From Azolla caroliniana (lineage: Eukaryota; Polypodiophyta): a DNA stretch of 64,000 nt. The stretch covers positions 17,112,001-17,176,000 of the forward strand of contig JBHGNT010000013.1 in NCBI GenBank assembly GCA_043228905.1, read 5' to 3'. Below, in pieces: positions 1-12,429 of this stretch. Made by a program: the position numbers and the translations under genes. The first letter of the stretch is position 1. Each line of letters opens with the position of its first letter. The notes beneath the pieces were generated by a model, which saw only the letters and a program-made list of their open reading frames with translations, was not told where the DNA came from and did no database searches.

Positions 1-1620
1 ATCTCCGAGGGGCTCTTCTCTCCCTAAGAGGGTATCTCCGTCTTTGGTCTTCGGCAATCGGTTGCTCCGTCTGTTCCTCCTCCGAATCCGATTCAGGATC
101 TTGTTCGGTTCTAGTGTCTTCTTCCTCTACTTCTTCGGTCGGTTCAGTTTCTTGTCCGAATCCGACCGGTTCGTCGAGTGTCATCCGGTTACCGACTAAC
201 ATCCGGTTTTCAACCGGGTAAGTCCTCAAACTGCCCCCGGTATTCTCCTCCGTTATCTACTTGAACCACTTTCAGCTTCCGGCCGGTTTCTCTTTCCACT
301 CTCGCATGGAGTTCCTTGAAGACGCATAGCACCTTATCCTTTGTCTTTAGCGGTGAGACCCACAACTTCCGGTTGTTGTCATCTAGGAACATCACGAAGT
401 ACTACGATCCGGCGTGTGACTTCGTGTCCACTTGACACACATCAGTATGCACCAGCTCCAGTGGTGCATTCCGTCTCATTGGTGGTCTTGACCGAAAGGA
501 GGTTCGGTTTTGCTTGTCGGCCAAGCAATCGGTTCACTTCTCAAGATGCACATCTTTCACCTCCGGAATGAGGTTATCTTCGGCAAGTCTTCTCGTCCCC
601 TTCTGGCTCATATGACACAGTCTCTTCTGCCACAGATCACTAGCAATGTCAGATTCTATGTTTACTTCTTCCCAACATATCCGTGCATGGATCAAATACA
701 ATGTGTTGATCTTCCGGGCTCGAGCCACAATCAGGCTTCCTTTGCTGAATATCATGACTTCGTTCCGAATGCTACCCGTGTGACCTTCATCATCTAACCG
801 ACCGGTTGATATCAGGTTCAGTCGAACCTCCGGAACGTGTCGAACATCCTTCAATAGCAACTTGCATCCAATTGCTGTCGTCAACAACACATCTCCTATG
901 CCGACGATTCGACATGTCCCTTCATTCCCCATCCGGATACAACCGTGATCTCCGACTGTGTACGATGAGAAGCATCTCTGGTCCGGTGTCAGGTGGAACG
1001 ACACTCCAGAATCGACAACCCACGTTGTCTCGTCTTCGACAAGGTTTAACTCATTCTCCTCGGTAATGAGCATCAGTTCTTCTTCACTTGCCATGATTGC
1101 CGATGTTCCCTTCCAATCCGAACCTTTCCGATCTGAACCCTTCTTCCAATCGGATTGTCGGTTCCTTTCTCTTTCCGGAAATGCCGACAGTTCTTCTAGA
1201 AGTGCCCCAACTTCCCGCAATAGAAGCAAGTAGGCCTCCCCCTAGACTTCGACCTTGTCCCTGATTTGTCCCGGTTTTGGGGGCTCCGATACCAGCCTCT
1301 TCCCCGGTTGTGGTCATCTTCCGTAACCAACGCCTTTGGATCGGTTTTGGACTCCCGGTCCTTTCGGTGAGCTTCTTCATCTAGAAAGCTTGATTTTACC
1401 CTTGCTAGGGAAAACTTCTTTCCTTTCGGCCCGACATTGCCCAACAAGACAACTAGCATCTCCCAACTATCTAGGAGGGAACCGAGCAAGAGTAATGCAA
1501 GTACCTCATTGGCGAGAGGTACTTCCAACGAGGTTGCTTGGTTTATCAGTCCCTGGAAGGCATTCATGTGCTCTGCCATACTGGAGCCATCCTGGTACCG
1601 GAGCCTCACTAGCTGACACA
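1..1620 (-). pseudogene. Decayed Tork/Tnt1-like copia gag-pol fragment
   Basis: Reading the minus strand there are successive pieces of a copia polyprotein. The middle of Gag lies at about 1200-1620, with a CCHC zinc knuckle beginning CFYCGKLGHF. The GAG-pre-integrase region and a protease-like WVVDSGVSFHLTP segment lie at about 534-1100, and an integrase piece with DNGGEYRG at 210-395. The pieces align with the intact copia polyprotein at 31684-35757 in this window. Frames are broken by stops and indels. The Gag N-terminus is missing, because the coding homology jumps straight into LTR sequence near 1620, and the end of integrase is deleted near 200-230. The element runs off the left edge of the window. 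It is not functional. Confidence 0.8.
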
Positions 1621-2000
1621 TGATGTTTACGTGGAAAACCCTAATAGGGAAATAAAAACCACGGGAGCCCACAGACTCCAAACTATCACTATATAAGAAA
1701 GGTACAATCAAAGACTCAGAGGCAACGACCTCAAGCTCTATATCTTCACCAAGTGGCAGTTACGACAAAGTATCGCTCTGTATCTCTCTCTCTATACAAC
1801 AATTATGCACATACAACAATATGACAACACCCACTTCTGTGATTGCCCTAGGTCATATTTATACTCATATGAACTTAGGGCTATTTACAAATATTTACAA
1901 ATGTGTCTTCTCTTCCTACTCCCACTAGCTCCTTGGTCTGAGATCCCAGTGGTCCCGCCCCACTTCGACACATACCCGCAGAAAACCACGCATCATTCGT
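1621..2000 (-). repeat. Partial LTR of the copia fragment
   Basis: The reverse complement resembles the R/U5 half of the copia LTRs at 52324-52900 and 29660-30304. It shares the CGTGG...CCACG hairpin (here 1630-1663) and the stretch around the 'cttagggc' and 'aaatatgac' words. The U5 end with the primer-binding site is deleted at 1620. The outer boundary is unclear, and I cannot see the TGTTGGG terminus, so the end coordinate is approximate. Confidence 0.65.
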
Positions 2001-3246
2001 GAACCCGATGTTGTCGTGAAGATTTTCGGTAATGGTAGGAAAATTGCATGGAACGTACAAAATCAAGTGTGGTTCTTCACACGAGACATGAAACAATAAT
2101 AGAGAAGATACTATTTTAGATTAGCTTAATATCTTGGTACGTGAAGATGGAGGTCTTCAAGAGCTTTTGAATGCTTTTTACTACATAAGAAACGAACATC
2201 TAAGTGTCAAGTTATGTGGGTATAAAGTTTTGCAAAAGAAAAAACAGAAAAATAAAACTGTGAAATATCCCACATAGATAGGAAAAGTTTAGGCTCCAAC
2301 TATATAAGCAGATTGAGATCCACCATATTTCATCTATGTCTTCAGAGCACATAAGAAATAGTTGGACTTGAGCCACTTTTGTCTAGATGGACATATGTGG
2401 CTAAGTGCCCGAACCGGCCAACGACAAAACCGGAAACCGGATGCATCCGGCAATCTATGACTCAACGGAGCCGGCAACCGATGATCGGACGGATCCGGCA
2501 ATCCACGACCGGCGACGGAACCGACGACCGGTGAACGGCGACGGAGCTGATGACCCGACGACAACCAGTGACAAAGTCAGCGACCGGTGACCCGGCATCC
2601 ACCTCCGGATTCGGTAACGGATAGTGACGACATTCGGCATCTGGCGACCTCGGGATGCGGACCGAACCGGGCCAAATTGAACGAATGCAAATCGGTCGGG
2701 TCGGTTGATCATGGTGCATGGTGTCTTAAAGATATTTGGTCCAAAAGCCTAATAGTATTTTGTGCATAAAAGAAAAAGATGTAAGCAAGACTCAAACTTA
2801 ACACCTCCAAGATAGGAAGCAATAGGCTTACCATTAAGCCAAACCATTTCTTTAGGTATTATATTTTTATCATTATAGCTTTACATGTAAATTCTCATGT
2901 GTGAGAGGTTAGATGATGACATGGCAAGCATGCATTGTGTGCATTGCATGCATTCCGTGCATGTCTTGCACCCTCACATTCACCATATGCATGGGGGCAT
3001 CTATAAAAGAGTGGAGGGAATTTTTATTAACCAAGCTTTGTACTTTATATCAAAATTAAAATTAAGAAGAAAAATCATTATCCAATTGATATATTAATCT
3101 TGTTCTTCAAATCTAAAGTCAAGAATTTTATCTTATCTCAATCTCTCTCTCTTTCAATCTATCTTAAATACTTTCTCGCTAAAGCTAGTGCAAACTTCGA
3201 GTCGTTCCGGTCCAGAACCCCAGCGGTTTCGCCTCGCAATCCGCAC
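2001..3246. other. Unassigned region, partly LTR-like
   Basis: No gene is supported here. 2400-2720 is GC-rich and repetitive in CCGG words; its overlapping open frames look like composition artefacts. 2720-3246 is AT-rich, has a TATA-like ctataaaag near 3000 and CT-rich stretches, and runs directly into the G0 leader. It may be a diverged 5' LTR of G0, but I cannot find its second copy or define its ends. Confidence 0.4.
2267..2308 (+). promoter_or_regulatory. snRNA-type USE plus TATA-like pair
   Basis: ATCCCACATAG (2267-2277) matches the plant snRNA upstream sequence element RTCCCACATCG at 10 of 11 positions. A TATA box, TATATAAG, starts at 2301. The 23-nt gap is the spacing known for Pol III-type plant snRNA promoters. 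A start near 2331 and a T4 run at 2377-2380 would give a transcript of only about 50 nt that I do not recognise. It may be a chance match or a derelict snRNA-derived repeat. Confidence 0.25.
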
Positions 3247-5798
3247 ATAGTGATGGATCTTCACGACAACGTGAAACGGGCGGTAGAGGAGTCCGAAGAT
3301 GAGAGGAAGTGAGCTCGTTGAAGCCATGGCGGTGGCCGTCGACCGCCTAGTAAACGCTTGAGAGGGCACGGGTGCCCTTAACAGGGCCCTTGAAGAACGC
3401 GACAACCTATCTCGAGGCCTATCAGGCCAAGATGATAATGAGGGACATCCCAGAGGACAAAAGATTGTACGGATTTTCCTGGGTGCTGACATCGAGCATT
3501 CATACGGAGATGCTCGAGGTTCAGGCTAACTGCAGGAACTTGGAGGAGTTCGAAGGACGGTTCGTCGAGAGGTACGGTTTCGACGACTCGCTCTGACTGT
3601 CAAAATGGGAATTCATGGAATGGGTCGAGAGCCCCGGAAACGGGAAGAATACATCAGTGCTCCTCCAATAGTTCGAAAAGCAATTCGCTCGGCTCTCGGC
3701 ACTGGACCGGACCGTGCTTAATACAAGTAGGGTCCTACTATTCATCAAGTTGGTTGATGCACTCTATCGAGAAAAGGTGGGTCTCTTATTGGAGCTGGAT
3801 GAAGGGCTCATGGCCGATTGGGTCGTGGTAAAGAGGTTTTGTAGCCGTTTCGACAAACGGCGAGAGTGGAACGACGCAGAGTCATCGACGACCGGCCTGG
3901 GTTCCGGGAAGAGGCCAGTGGAACTGATTTTGGCACGAACAGAAGAGACAAGGCAATGGTTGGAGTCGAGGATGGTTCCAGCTATCGTGGCCGGAGGTTC
4001 AGTCGGAGGAGCAACTTTGGAAGACGGATCTGTAGAAGACGTTTTGTAGCCGTTTCGACAAACGACGAGAGTGGAACGATGTAGAGTCATCGACGACCGG
4101 CCTGGGTTCCGGGAAGAGGCCGGTGGAACTGATTTTGGCACGAACAGAAGAGACAAGACAATGGTTGGAGTCGAGGATGGTTCCAGCTATCGTGGCTGGA
4201 GGTTCAGTTGGAGGAGCAACTTTGGAAGACGGATTTGTAGAAGAGGTTTTGTAGCCGTTTCGACAAACGACGAGAGTGGAACAACGCAGAGTCATCGACG
4301 ACCGGCCTGGGTTCCGGGAAGAGGCCGGTGGAACTGATTTTGGCACGAACAGAAGAGACAAGACAATGGTTGGAGTCGAGGATGGTTCCAGCTATCGTGG
4401 TCGGAGGTTCGGCCGGAGGAGCAACTTTGGAAGACGGATCTGTAGAAGGCCTTGGAAGAAAGGATGCTCGACAAGAAGGTGGAGCTCTTTGCTGAGAGAC
4501 ATGCTTGGGATAGCAAAAAGGGAATTCCACGATTCCATCGTGGACTCAGGGAAGAGGACGTAGCTCTCGATGGAGCCGGAGCCGGAAACGCCGGTCGAAG
4601 TGAAGGTGGTCCGCGTCGAAGAGGTAGCACTAGAAGAAGAGTTTCCGGATAGCTACTATACACAGCCGCATTGGGGAAGAGCCACGACAGAGACCCCGGT
4701 CCGGATCAGGGACGTTAAAGAACCGGTGGTGGCATTAATCAACCACGGATCCGAGATTAACCTAATGTCCATGGACTTCTATAAGAAGGGTAAATGGCCG
4801 ATTAATACCAAGCATGGCTGGAGGATTCGTGCGGCAACTCTTGCCACGGAAGAGCTTCACGGGGCGTGCCTGAATGTCCGCGTGACGGTGCACGATGTTG
4901 AAATAGACCAACACTTCGTCGTACAAGAGTCGTCGTCCCAACCGGTGATTTTTGGCGAACCTTACATTACGGTAGCTCGGATGGAAACGAAGATGCTAGA
5001 CAATGGTTCAACATACGTTTGGGTGAAGAGCCAGGATGATCGGCATTCCATCCAATTTTTGACGGTTCGGCCCAACCACGAGTGGAATTGCAACACTCTT
5101 GGCAACGATAGCCGAGAGGATTTTTGAAGAGGGCTATCAAGGCGTGGGGCCGCATAGTCTAGACAACCGCCAAAAACCCCACACATGTACACTAGGTAGG
5201 AGTTTTTAGCCCTCTGTTAATGGAGGTTGTACCATAACCGGCATCAGTAGCCGGGAGAGGACGCAGGTCGAAGGACGTTTGAAGGCATATGGCGCCTTAG
5301 GTTCTGACAACAACATTAGTGGCATCGTGGAGGCGGTCTCATTCAACGACACCCCCGGGGATATCAAGAAGATTGTCAAAGAGGATCTTAGCGAAGACCA
5401 GGTTGTTCCGGTAAATTCCGTCAACATGTACGAAGTCGTCGCGGACTTCGGGAAGATGATCGGGTCGGATCGGACCTCCCGAGTAGACACTAAGTACAAG
5501 ACTGTGGACCGGAAGGTGAGGTCAGTCGTGGCTTCCTTGCCAGAAGACAGTTGGGAACGGATGAAAGGGGTCACAACATACCCAAGTTTACGAGATCCGG
5601 CCGACATTCGGCACTTGTTCATCGACAGAACACTACAGGAGCTGAAGATTGGTAGGGGTTGCTTCCTGCTGCCGACTGAGGAATACCAGTTTCAGAGGAT
5701 GCTTGGGAAGCACGGGAAAGCCTTCACATTCTCACTTGGGGAGATCGGCTGCGTCGACCCGAAAATAGTAGAGTCGATGGTAATCTTCTCGGTAACGT
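3247..5798 (+). pseudogene. G0: decayed gypsy gag-protease-RT, first part
   Basis: This plus-strand fragment is a diverged copy of the family represented by G1. The leader at 3247-3310 aligns with the G1 leader. Gag (about 3330-4550) contains YLEAYQAKMIMRDIPEDKRL and a stretch ending FDKRREW. The protease region (about 4690-5010) reads VALINHGSEINLMSMDFY, so the catalytic D of D-[ST]-G is replaced (NHGS). A linker to RT follows up to 5798, where coding homology stops in the middle of RT at the G1 insertion. The same reading resumes near 38655. Stops and frameshifts are frequent, and a 205-bp triplication (3837-4451) breaks the gag frame. Family membership is inferred from similarity to G1. 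It is non-functional. Confidence 0.8.
3837..4451 (+). repeat. 205-bp tandem triplication inside gag
   Basis: Three head-to-tail copies start at 3837, 4042 and 4247 with the words 'ttttgtagccgtttcgac'. They differ at only a few percent of positions. The period, 205, is not a multiple of three, so each added copy shifts the Gag frame. G1 gag has a single copy of this segment. Confidence 0.9.
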
Positions 5799-6475
5799 TG
5801 TCGCGTGGTTACCCGCATGCGTATAGAACTAGGCGGGACCACGGGGGTCTTGGACCAAGGAATAACCGATCAGGAGTGGGAGCAAGAAAGACAACGGCCA
5901 TGCTTCCACACCCACACACACAGATACATAGAAACCGCGACCGAATGAAACAACGGAAACGAGACGAATGTGTATATGTATATATATTTTTTGATGAAAA
6001 AGGGGTTACAACCGGCAGGCCGTTGAGCGACAAATCTCCTACGCCTACGCACACGCACACAGAAGAGCGAGATGGAGACTCTGTAGGAATCACTCGGGCG
6101 TTCCACGGAGTAGAGTCAGCCTCCCAAAAACCTGCTTAGAGCAAAATACAGAGAAAGACGAAGGAGAGGAGCTCGGTCCCAGTCCGGCAGCACTTCGTCT
6201 TCGACAAAAGTGATCCCCTTTACGATTCCTCTCCCTCTCTTTTATAGCCCAAGGAGGGAAGCCGTTACAACTTGTTACATCATCTTTATTCTCTGTCCTT
6301 TCGGACAGAGATATGCCTTGATTTCCTACCTATCAAATCTGTGCAACCTAGGATATTCACATCAGCCGACTTGTACCTAAATATGTACATTACAACAAAA
6401 CTTGTGCCCGCGTGTAAGGGCCGGTTCGCGCACATCATTCTCCGATTCCGCCTAGGGACGGTTTTCTCCATGACA
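5799..6475 (-). repeat. G1 3' LTR
   Basis: It starts TGTCGCG on the plus strand and ends near TGACA. It matches 37672-38346 over its full length in the same orientation, with about 6-7% divergence. A purine-rich tract (minus-strand AGGTGGGGGCGGA, 6476-6488) lies directly internal to it and serves as the polypurine tract. A CA/TA microsatellite accounts for part of the length difference. Confidence 0.9.
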
Positions 6476-6489
6476 TCCGCCCCCACCTA

Positions 6490-7336
6490 ACCGCGCATCC
6501 ACCGGTATGCACCAAAATAGACTCTTGCCGGAGAAGACCAGCCCACGCTTACCCTTCGTCCTCCAGATCACCATTCGCTTCGAACCGGTCGTCCTCGCTA
6601 TCCAAGTCGTCCAGGTCCAATTCATCCTCGTGCCACTTTTTCAACGCTTTGATCCTTTTCCCGGCCACCGGTACTGCCATCCTCGTCCTGTCAAGCTCCG
6701 CGAGATGGTAGGTCCCGTTGTCGTTGGCGCTTGTCACCATGTAAGGCCCGAACCACCTCCTTGCGAACTTCCGCGTCGCTTTGTGCTGGTTGTCGAGGCT
6801 GTTGTCATATACCAGAACCTAGTCGCCTTCCTCGATTTTCTTCGGCCTTAGTCAGTGAGTCTGTTCGAATCGTCCCTTGTTCTTTACCCTCGCGGCCCAC
6901 AGCTTTTCCGCGGCTTCTTCCACATCCTCCAGTCCTCGCTCAAGCTGTCGGATCCGCACTGCTAACAGCTCCTCCCGGCCCATCTCGTCTGTCCAGTCCA
7001 CCGTGGCCCATGAGGAGATCGTTCACTCCATTGGCATGACCGGCTTCTGCCCGTACATCAACTCCGTCGGCATGAACCCGGTTACCGAATTGTGCGTAGT
7101 TTGGTCGGCCCACAACACATAAGGCAAGAGCCGCGGTCAGTTTCCAACGGCCTCCACATGCCCACACTAACGCTTTGACGATCAGCCCGTGTCCGCGTTC
7201 CACCTTCCCGTTCGCCTCCGGATTGTTTGCCGTGGTGAGCAAGAGTTTAACCCCTACCCGATCAAATAGCTCTTCAGCCTCTTGTGCTTCCACTTCTCCG
7301 CGTTCGGTTACGATCTTTCCTACGCACCCATACCGG
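6490..7336 (-). pseudogene. G1 integrase, C-terminal part
   Basis: Minus-strand reading gives the end of the integrase core at about 6940-7293, with ANNPEANGKVERGHGLIVKA. NNPEANGKVERG carries the catalytic glutamate of the DDE triad. A tail region follows at 6549-6740, rich in acidic residues. The N-terminal half is at 12814-13186, on the other side of C1, which inserted inside the integrase core. Stops are present between the pieces. Confidence 0.75.
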
Positions 7337-7720
7337 TGTTGAGAATCAAGCTCAACTTCGTCTAGTGTGTGAACTCACCTTGAGAGTGAATAAACACTCC
7401 AACGGTCAAGAGTCACCATTAAGTCACCACTTTGTATTCTAGCATTAAGTATGAGTCATAGAATCATATTCTATGACACATAACATATGAGCTTTCACAT
7501 TCCCCATGCTACATGAGCCTTGTAGTTAATGAATAGAGAGGGTGACTACATAAAGCACCCTCCTCCCACCTTGTATAGTGTCGAGTCTTTCTCCTTTACT
7601 AATATACTTAACCTTGCGTATACTTTGTGTCTCTCCCTCTCTCTATCTATCTCATACACACACACACACATAGTTCACGCCTATTCCGCGTCACAAGAAT
7701 CCATCTCTTGATTCTTTACA
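7337..7720 (+). repeat. C1 5' LTR
   Basis: It begins TGTTGAGAATC and ends TTTACA, and is the same length as the 3' copy. TATA-like and CT-rich segments lie near 7600-7640, and a CA microsatellite at about 7655-7672 differs in length from the other LTR. Confidence 0.95.
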
Positions 7721-7879
7721 TGGTATTAGAGCGATTTGGTAGCTCTATCTAGCCCATTCGCCTCATCGTGATCGTGTGTTGTGCTCCACGCCGACAACCA
7801 AGAACCGGCTCATCGCTATCGTAGCTTTGCTACATAGCTCGCATTCGAAGAGAGAAGAAGAAGAAGAAGAATCGACATA

Positions 7880-10800
7880 ATGAATACTCAAATGGGGAGC
7901 GCTCTCCCTACCGAGAAGTTGGATCGAAACAACTTAGCATCTTGGGAGTACAAGATGCACCAATACCTTGTCAGACAAGGCTATTGGAGCTACATCAAAG
8001 GAGCGCATGAAGACCGACCCGCCGAAGCGTCTCCCGGACACGCGACATGGAAGCAAGCCGCAAGCCGCGTGATGTATTGTTTGGCAACATGTGTTCACGA
8101 CCACATGCTCGGTTACATTCGAGAAGCCAAGACGCCGAAGGAAGCGTGGGAAAATCTACGAAAGATTTTCGCCGCCAACACGACCGTGAGGAAGCTTCAA
8201 CTCCACCAAGAGTTGAACAACATTCAACAAAGGGACATGTCCATCACGACATACACCTTGAAGATCAAGGAGCTTTGCGACTCGCTCGGCTCAATAAGCG
8301 TAAGTATAGATGATGATGAGATGGTGCAAATATGCCTCGGCGGCCTCGCACCACGGTTCGGCGCGATGTGAACCGCCGTTCTAGCACGGGAGAAATCTCC
8401 CTCCTTCTTCGAGCTCCAATCAATGCTATTGGTCGAAGAAAACCATGTGCGTACAAGGAGCAATGAGTCAAAAGGCCACATGCTCTACACGCACTCTAAT
8501 GGAGGAAGAGGATACGAACGAGCGAGAGACCAATTCGGCCAAGGACAAGGCAGACGAGGTCCGACCTACGACAACAACTCCCAATTTCGGCCGCAAAACG
8601 GAGGCCAACGAGGAACCTTCACAAGAAGGGGGAGCTTCCACTCCGGCCCGAGCCGTCAAAACACAACCGAATGCGGATATTCCGGAAAGCTCGACCACCA
8701 CGAAGAAGAGTGCCGAAAGAAGATGCGTGAATCGGCTTCCACAAGCCGACAACTCACAAATTACGCCCACAATTCCGACTACGAAGAGCATAGCGGAATG
8801 TACGGGCACAACTCCGACTACGAGGATCGTGGCGGAATGTACGCATACAACTCCGACCGTGGCGGAATGTTCATGATAAAACATAGAGCAAACTCTATGT
8901 CGGCCTCTACCTCAACTAGTGCCCTCAATCCGGAGGACGTATGGTTTGTTGAATCCGGAGCGTCAAACCATATGACATCCCATAAAGAATGGTTTCTCAA
9001 ACTTCGAGAGCCGGAGCGACCCGGTTATGTAGAAACAGGAGATGACACTATGCACCCAATTTGGCACATCTGCAATATTCCGTTCGGCGAAAGAGGTAAG
9101 CAAACATACATTAAAAATGTCTTGCATGTTCCCACCATCACGAAGAATTTGGTCTCAGTCGGTCAAATGGTTGACCAAGGGATGCAAGTACGATTCGACC
9201 AAGAAGGGTGCTTCATCGAAAAAGAAGGCCGAATCATGGCACGCGGAAGAAGAGAAGGCCGAATGTTCATTCTCGATTCGCATGAGGTGAAATCCACCAT
9301 GTTCACGAAAAGCACGAAAGCCGACTCCGACATAGAGCTATGGCATAAGCGAATCGGCCACATCAATCTCAACAAACTCAAAGCAATGAAATTGAAAGGA
9401 GTCATCATCGGACTCCCGAAATTCAAAGAGAAGCAGATTGAAGGTGTATGCGAAGCGTGCCAATTCGGCAAGCAACACCAACACCCATTTCTGAAGGAGC
9501 GGAATGTGAGCAAAGGCATACTCGACGTAATTCATTCCGATGTATGGGGTCCAGCTCAAACGGTGACATTCGGCGGATGCCGATATTACATGCTCTTCAT
9601 TGACGACTTTTCTAGGCACACTTGGATCTATCGGATGCGGCAAAAGAGCGAAGTGTTCGGACACTTCCAAAAAATCAAGAATGAAGTCAAGAAAGTCACG
9701 GGCCGACATGTACATTGTCTTCAATCGGATGGCGGCAAGGACTACTTCTCGAACGATTTCACGGCGTATCTCCGAAAGGAAGGAATTCGGCGAGAATTCA
9801 CTTGCCGACACACTCCGCAACAAAATGGGGTAGCCGAGCGCAAAAATCGGCACATCCTCGAAGTAGTGCAGGCAATGATGAATGCGAAGCATATGCCCAA
9901 GTCTCATTGGGCCGAAGCTGCAAATACGGCCGTCTACCTAATGAACCGATGCACAACATCCGGCGTGCATGAGGTCACTCCGCACGAAAGATTCTTCAGA
10001 AAGAAGCCAAACCTATCACATGTTCGGATATTCGGCTCCATTGCGTACATCCACATCCCCGACGAGAAGCGTCAAAAGCTTGACCCGAAGTCGGAGAAAT
10101 GTATCCTCGTAGGATACTCATTGGAGCAAAAGGGGTACAAGTGCTACAACCCCTCAACTCGAAAATCTCAAGTAAGCTGAGACGTCGTTTTAGACGAGTC
10201 TGCATCCTGGTACGCACCAGAAACAACTTCGACTCCGACTCCGCTCGACCCGGAATCCACCAAACAAGAGATAGAGGATGAAGATCGCCTTACGCACATG
10301 TTCGAAGAAAGTCCGATCACAACCCGACTAAGTGGACCACAAGAGCCTTTAAGCAATCAAAGCACATCACAGCCTAGCCCGAAGATGGACAAAGGCAAGT
10401 CACAAATGGCAGAATACGCAGACGATCACTTCGACAATGATGCGTCAACTCACTCACTCGACAATGAGTTCGGTGGCTTCGATGTTCCAATCGGAGCTAA
10501 GAAAGCCCTCATCTCTGCAAATGAAAAGCTTCGTCGCTCCACCCGTGAAAAGAATCTGGTCAGCCGATTCGGCTACAACGACTACATGGCATATCACTAT
10601 GCCTTTATGATGAAGGTGGCGACAGTACGCGAGTCGGAAACATTCTCCGAAGCAGCCAAGGATCCGCGATGGATCGAAGCCATGAATGAGGAGATGCAGG
10701 CATTACGCAAGAACGAGACGTGGGATCTCGTTCCCATCTCACCACACAAAAAGGCGATCGGATGCAGATGGGTTTACAAAGTGAAGTACAACGCAGACGG

Positions 10801-12199
10801 TTCCGTCAACCGCTACAAAGCGCGACTCGTAGCGAAAGGCTACACTCAAACTCACGGAGTTGACTACGAGGAGACCTTTGCCCCGATGGCAAAGATGACG
10901 ACAGTGCAAACCGTAATTGCGCTTGCCGCGGCGAAAGCGTGGCACCTCCATCAAATGGACGTCAAGAACGCCTTTCTCAAAGGCGAATTAGAAGAGGAGG
11001 TGTACATGATCCAACCACCTGGCTTCAACTCGAGCACCCATCCGAAAGTTGTTTTCTGACTCAAGAAGCCACTCTACGGCCTCAAGCAAGTACCGTGTGC
11101 TTGGCATTCGAAGATAACGCAATATCTTCATCAAATCGGCTTCCGTATATCTAAATCGGACAACTCCCTCTACATACGAAGCGATTCTGCCAGTCCGATT
11201 GTCATCATCTTATATGTGGATGACCTAGTCATTGGAGGTGAGCATCTCGTCGAAATCAATAAGGTCAAATCCCTCATTTCCGACAAGTTCGAGATGACGG
11301 ACATGAAGCAGCTCCACTACTTCCTCGGCATCGAGGTAATTCGGACTCCGGCCGGAATCATGATCTCTCAACGGCACTACATCCTCAACTTGTTATACAA
11401 GTTCGGGATGGCTGAGTGCAAATCCACGGCAACCCCACTCGATCGCAATCTCAAACTCGATGCGAACTCCGGCACATAAGCGTGTGAGCCGACTCAGTAT
11501 CGGCAACTCATCGGGAGTCTCATCTACCTCACGATCACACGACCCGATCTCAGTTATCCGGTCGGTCTCCTTAGGCAATTCATGCAAACACTGCGTGATA
11601 CTCACTTGGATTGCGATAAGCGAATTCAACGATACGTGAGCGGCACAATGGATTGCGTCATCCTCTACAAGACCGCAATGCCAATACGACTCGAGGGGTA
11701 TAAAGACGCCGATTGGGCCGGCTACAAAGCCGATACAAGATCAACCTCCGGATTTGTTTTCTCCCTCGGCAGCAGAGCAATATCCTGGAGTACCAAGAAG
11801 CAGCCTATCGTCGCCCTTTCAAGTACGGAGGCGGAATACAGGGGTGCAGCCGTAGTTGCGTGTGAAGTCGTATGGCTCAAGAGGATTTTGAAGGATCTTG
11901 GCGTACCCATCAAAGATCCGACTTCCCTTTACTGCGACAACATGAGCAGTATCTATCTGGCTCGGAACCCGGTGTTCCACGCTCGGACAAAGCACATCGA
12001 AGTGCACTATCACTTCATCCGAGAGCGCGTTCTAGCTGGCGATGTCGACCTACAACACATTAGCACAAATCTTCAATCAACCGACATCTTCACTAAAGCC
12101 TTAAGAGCCGACAAGCTGTGGCAATTCATGACCGATCTCGGATTGACGATCCCTGACCTGCCAAGCTTGAGGGGGAGTACTGAAGACATTACGCAATAA
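7880..12199 (+). pseudogene. C1 copia gag-pol, one frame with four stops
   Basis: A single frame of 1440 codons covers the whole polyprotein with no frameshift. It is broken by stops at 8369 (TGA), 10178 (TGA), 11057 (TGA) and 11477 (TAA). In order it holds copia Gag (about residues 1-230), a zinc knuckle near residue 265 with its second Cys changed to Ser, and protease with VESGAS at residue 358 where the family has DSGAS. Integrase follows, with an HHCC region (LWHKRIGHINL...CEACQFGKQ), SDVWGPA and NGVAERKNRH. RT has YVDD at residues 1112-1115, and an RNase H domain ends the frame. The stops and two active-site changes make it inactive. At each TGA the aligned copia residue appears to be Arg, which suggests former CGA codons; that is an inference. 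Confidence 0.9.
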
Positions 12200-12429
12200 C
12201 GCATGGATTCCGCAAACCGCGCACATTACGCAAGAACGTGTGGATTACGCAACCACGCAATGAAGCCACGAAGAGCCGATCTACCGCGCAAAGCCGCGAA
12301 GAAAGACGCAAGCCGAAGCACGGATTCCGCAACTCCGCATAAATGCGAGTCGACGCGGACTCCAGAACGTGAGTCAAAGCGGATTTTGGATACCTTTTGA
12401 AACCGACCCGACTTGAGCTTGAGGGGGCG
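12200..12429 (+). other. C1 3' untranslated region with two polypurine-like tracts
   Basis: This non-coding stretch lies between the end of pol and the 3' LTR. The word CTTGAGGGGG occurs at both ends, at about 12167-12176 next to the stop and at 12418-12427 directly before the 3' LTR. The second is the expected polypurine tract. Between them the words 'acgcaa' and 'cgcaa' recur many times. Confidence 0.75.

Noticed and set aside
2334-2719. Several overlapping open frames of 60-85 codons on both strands
   Set aside because: They overlap each other in a GC-rich CCGG-repetitive stretch with no homology or motif; open frames are expected from the composition.
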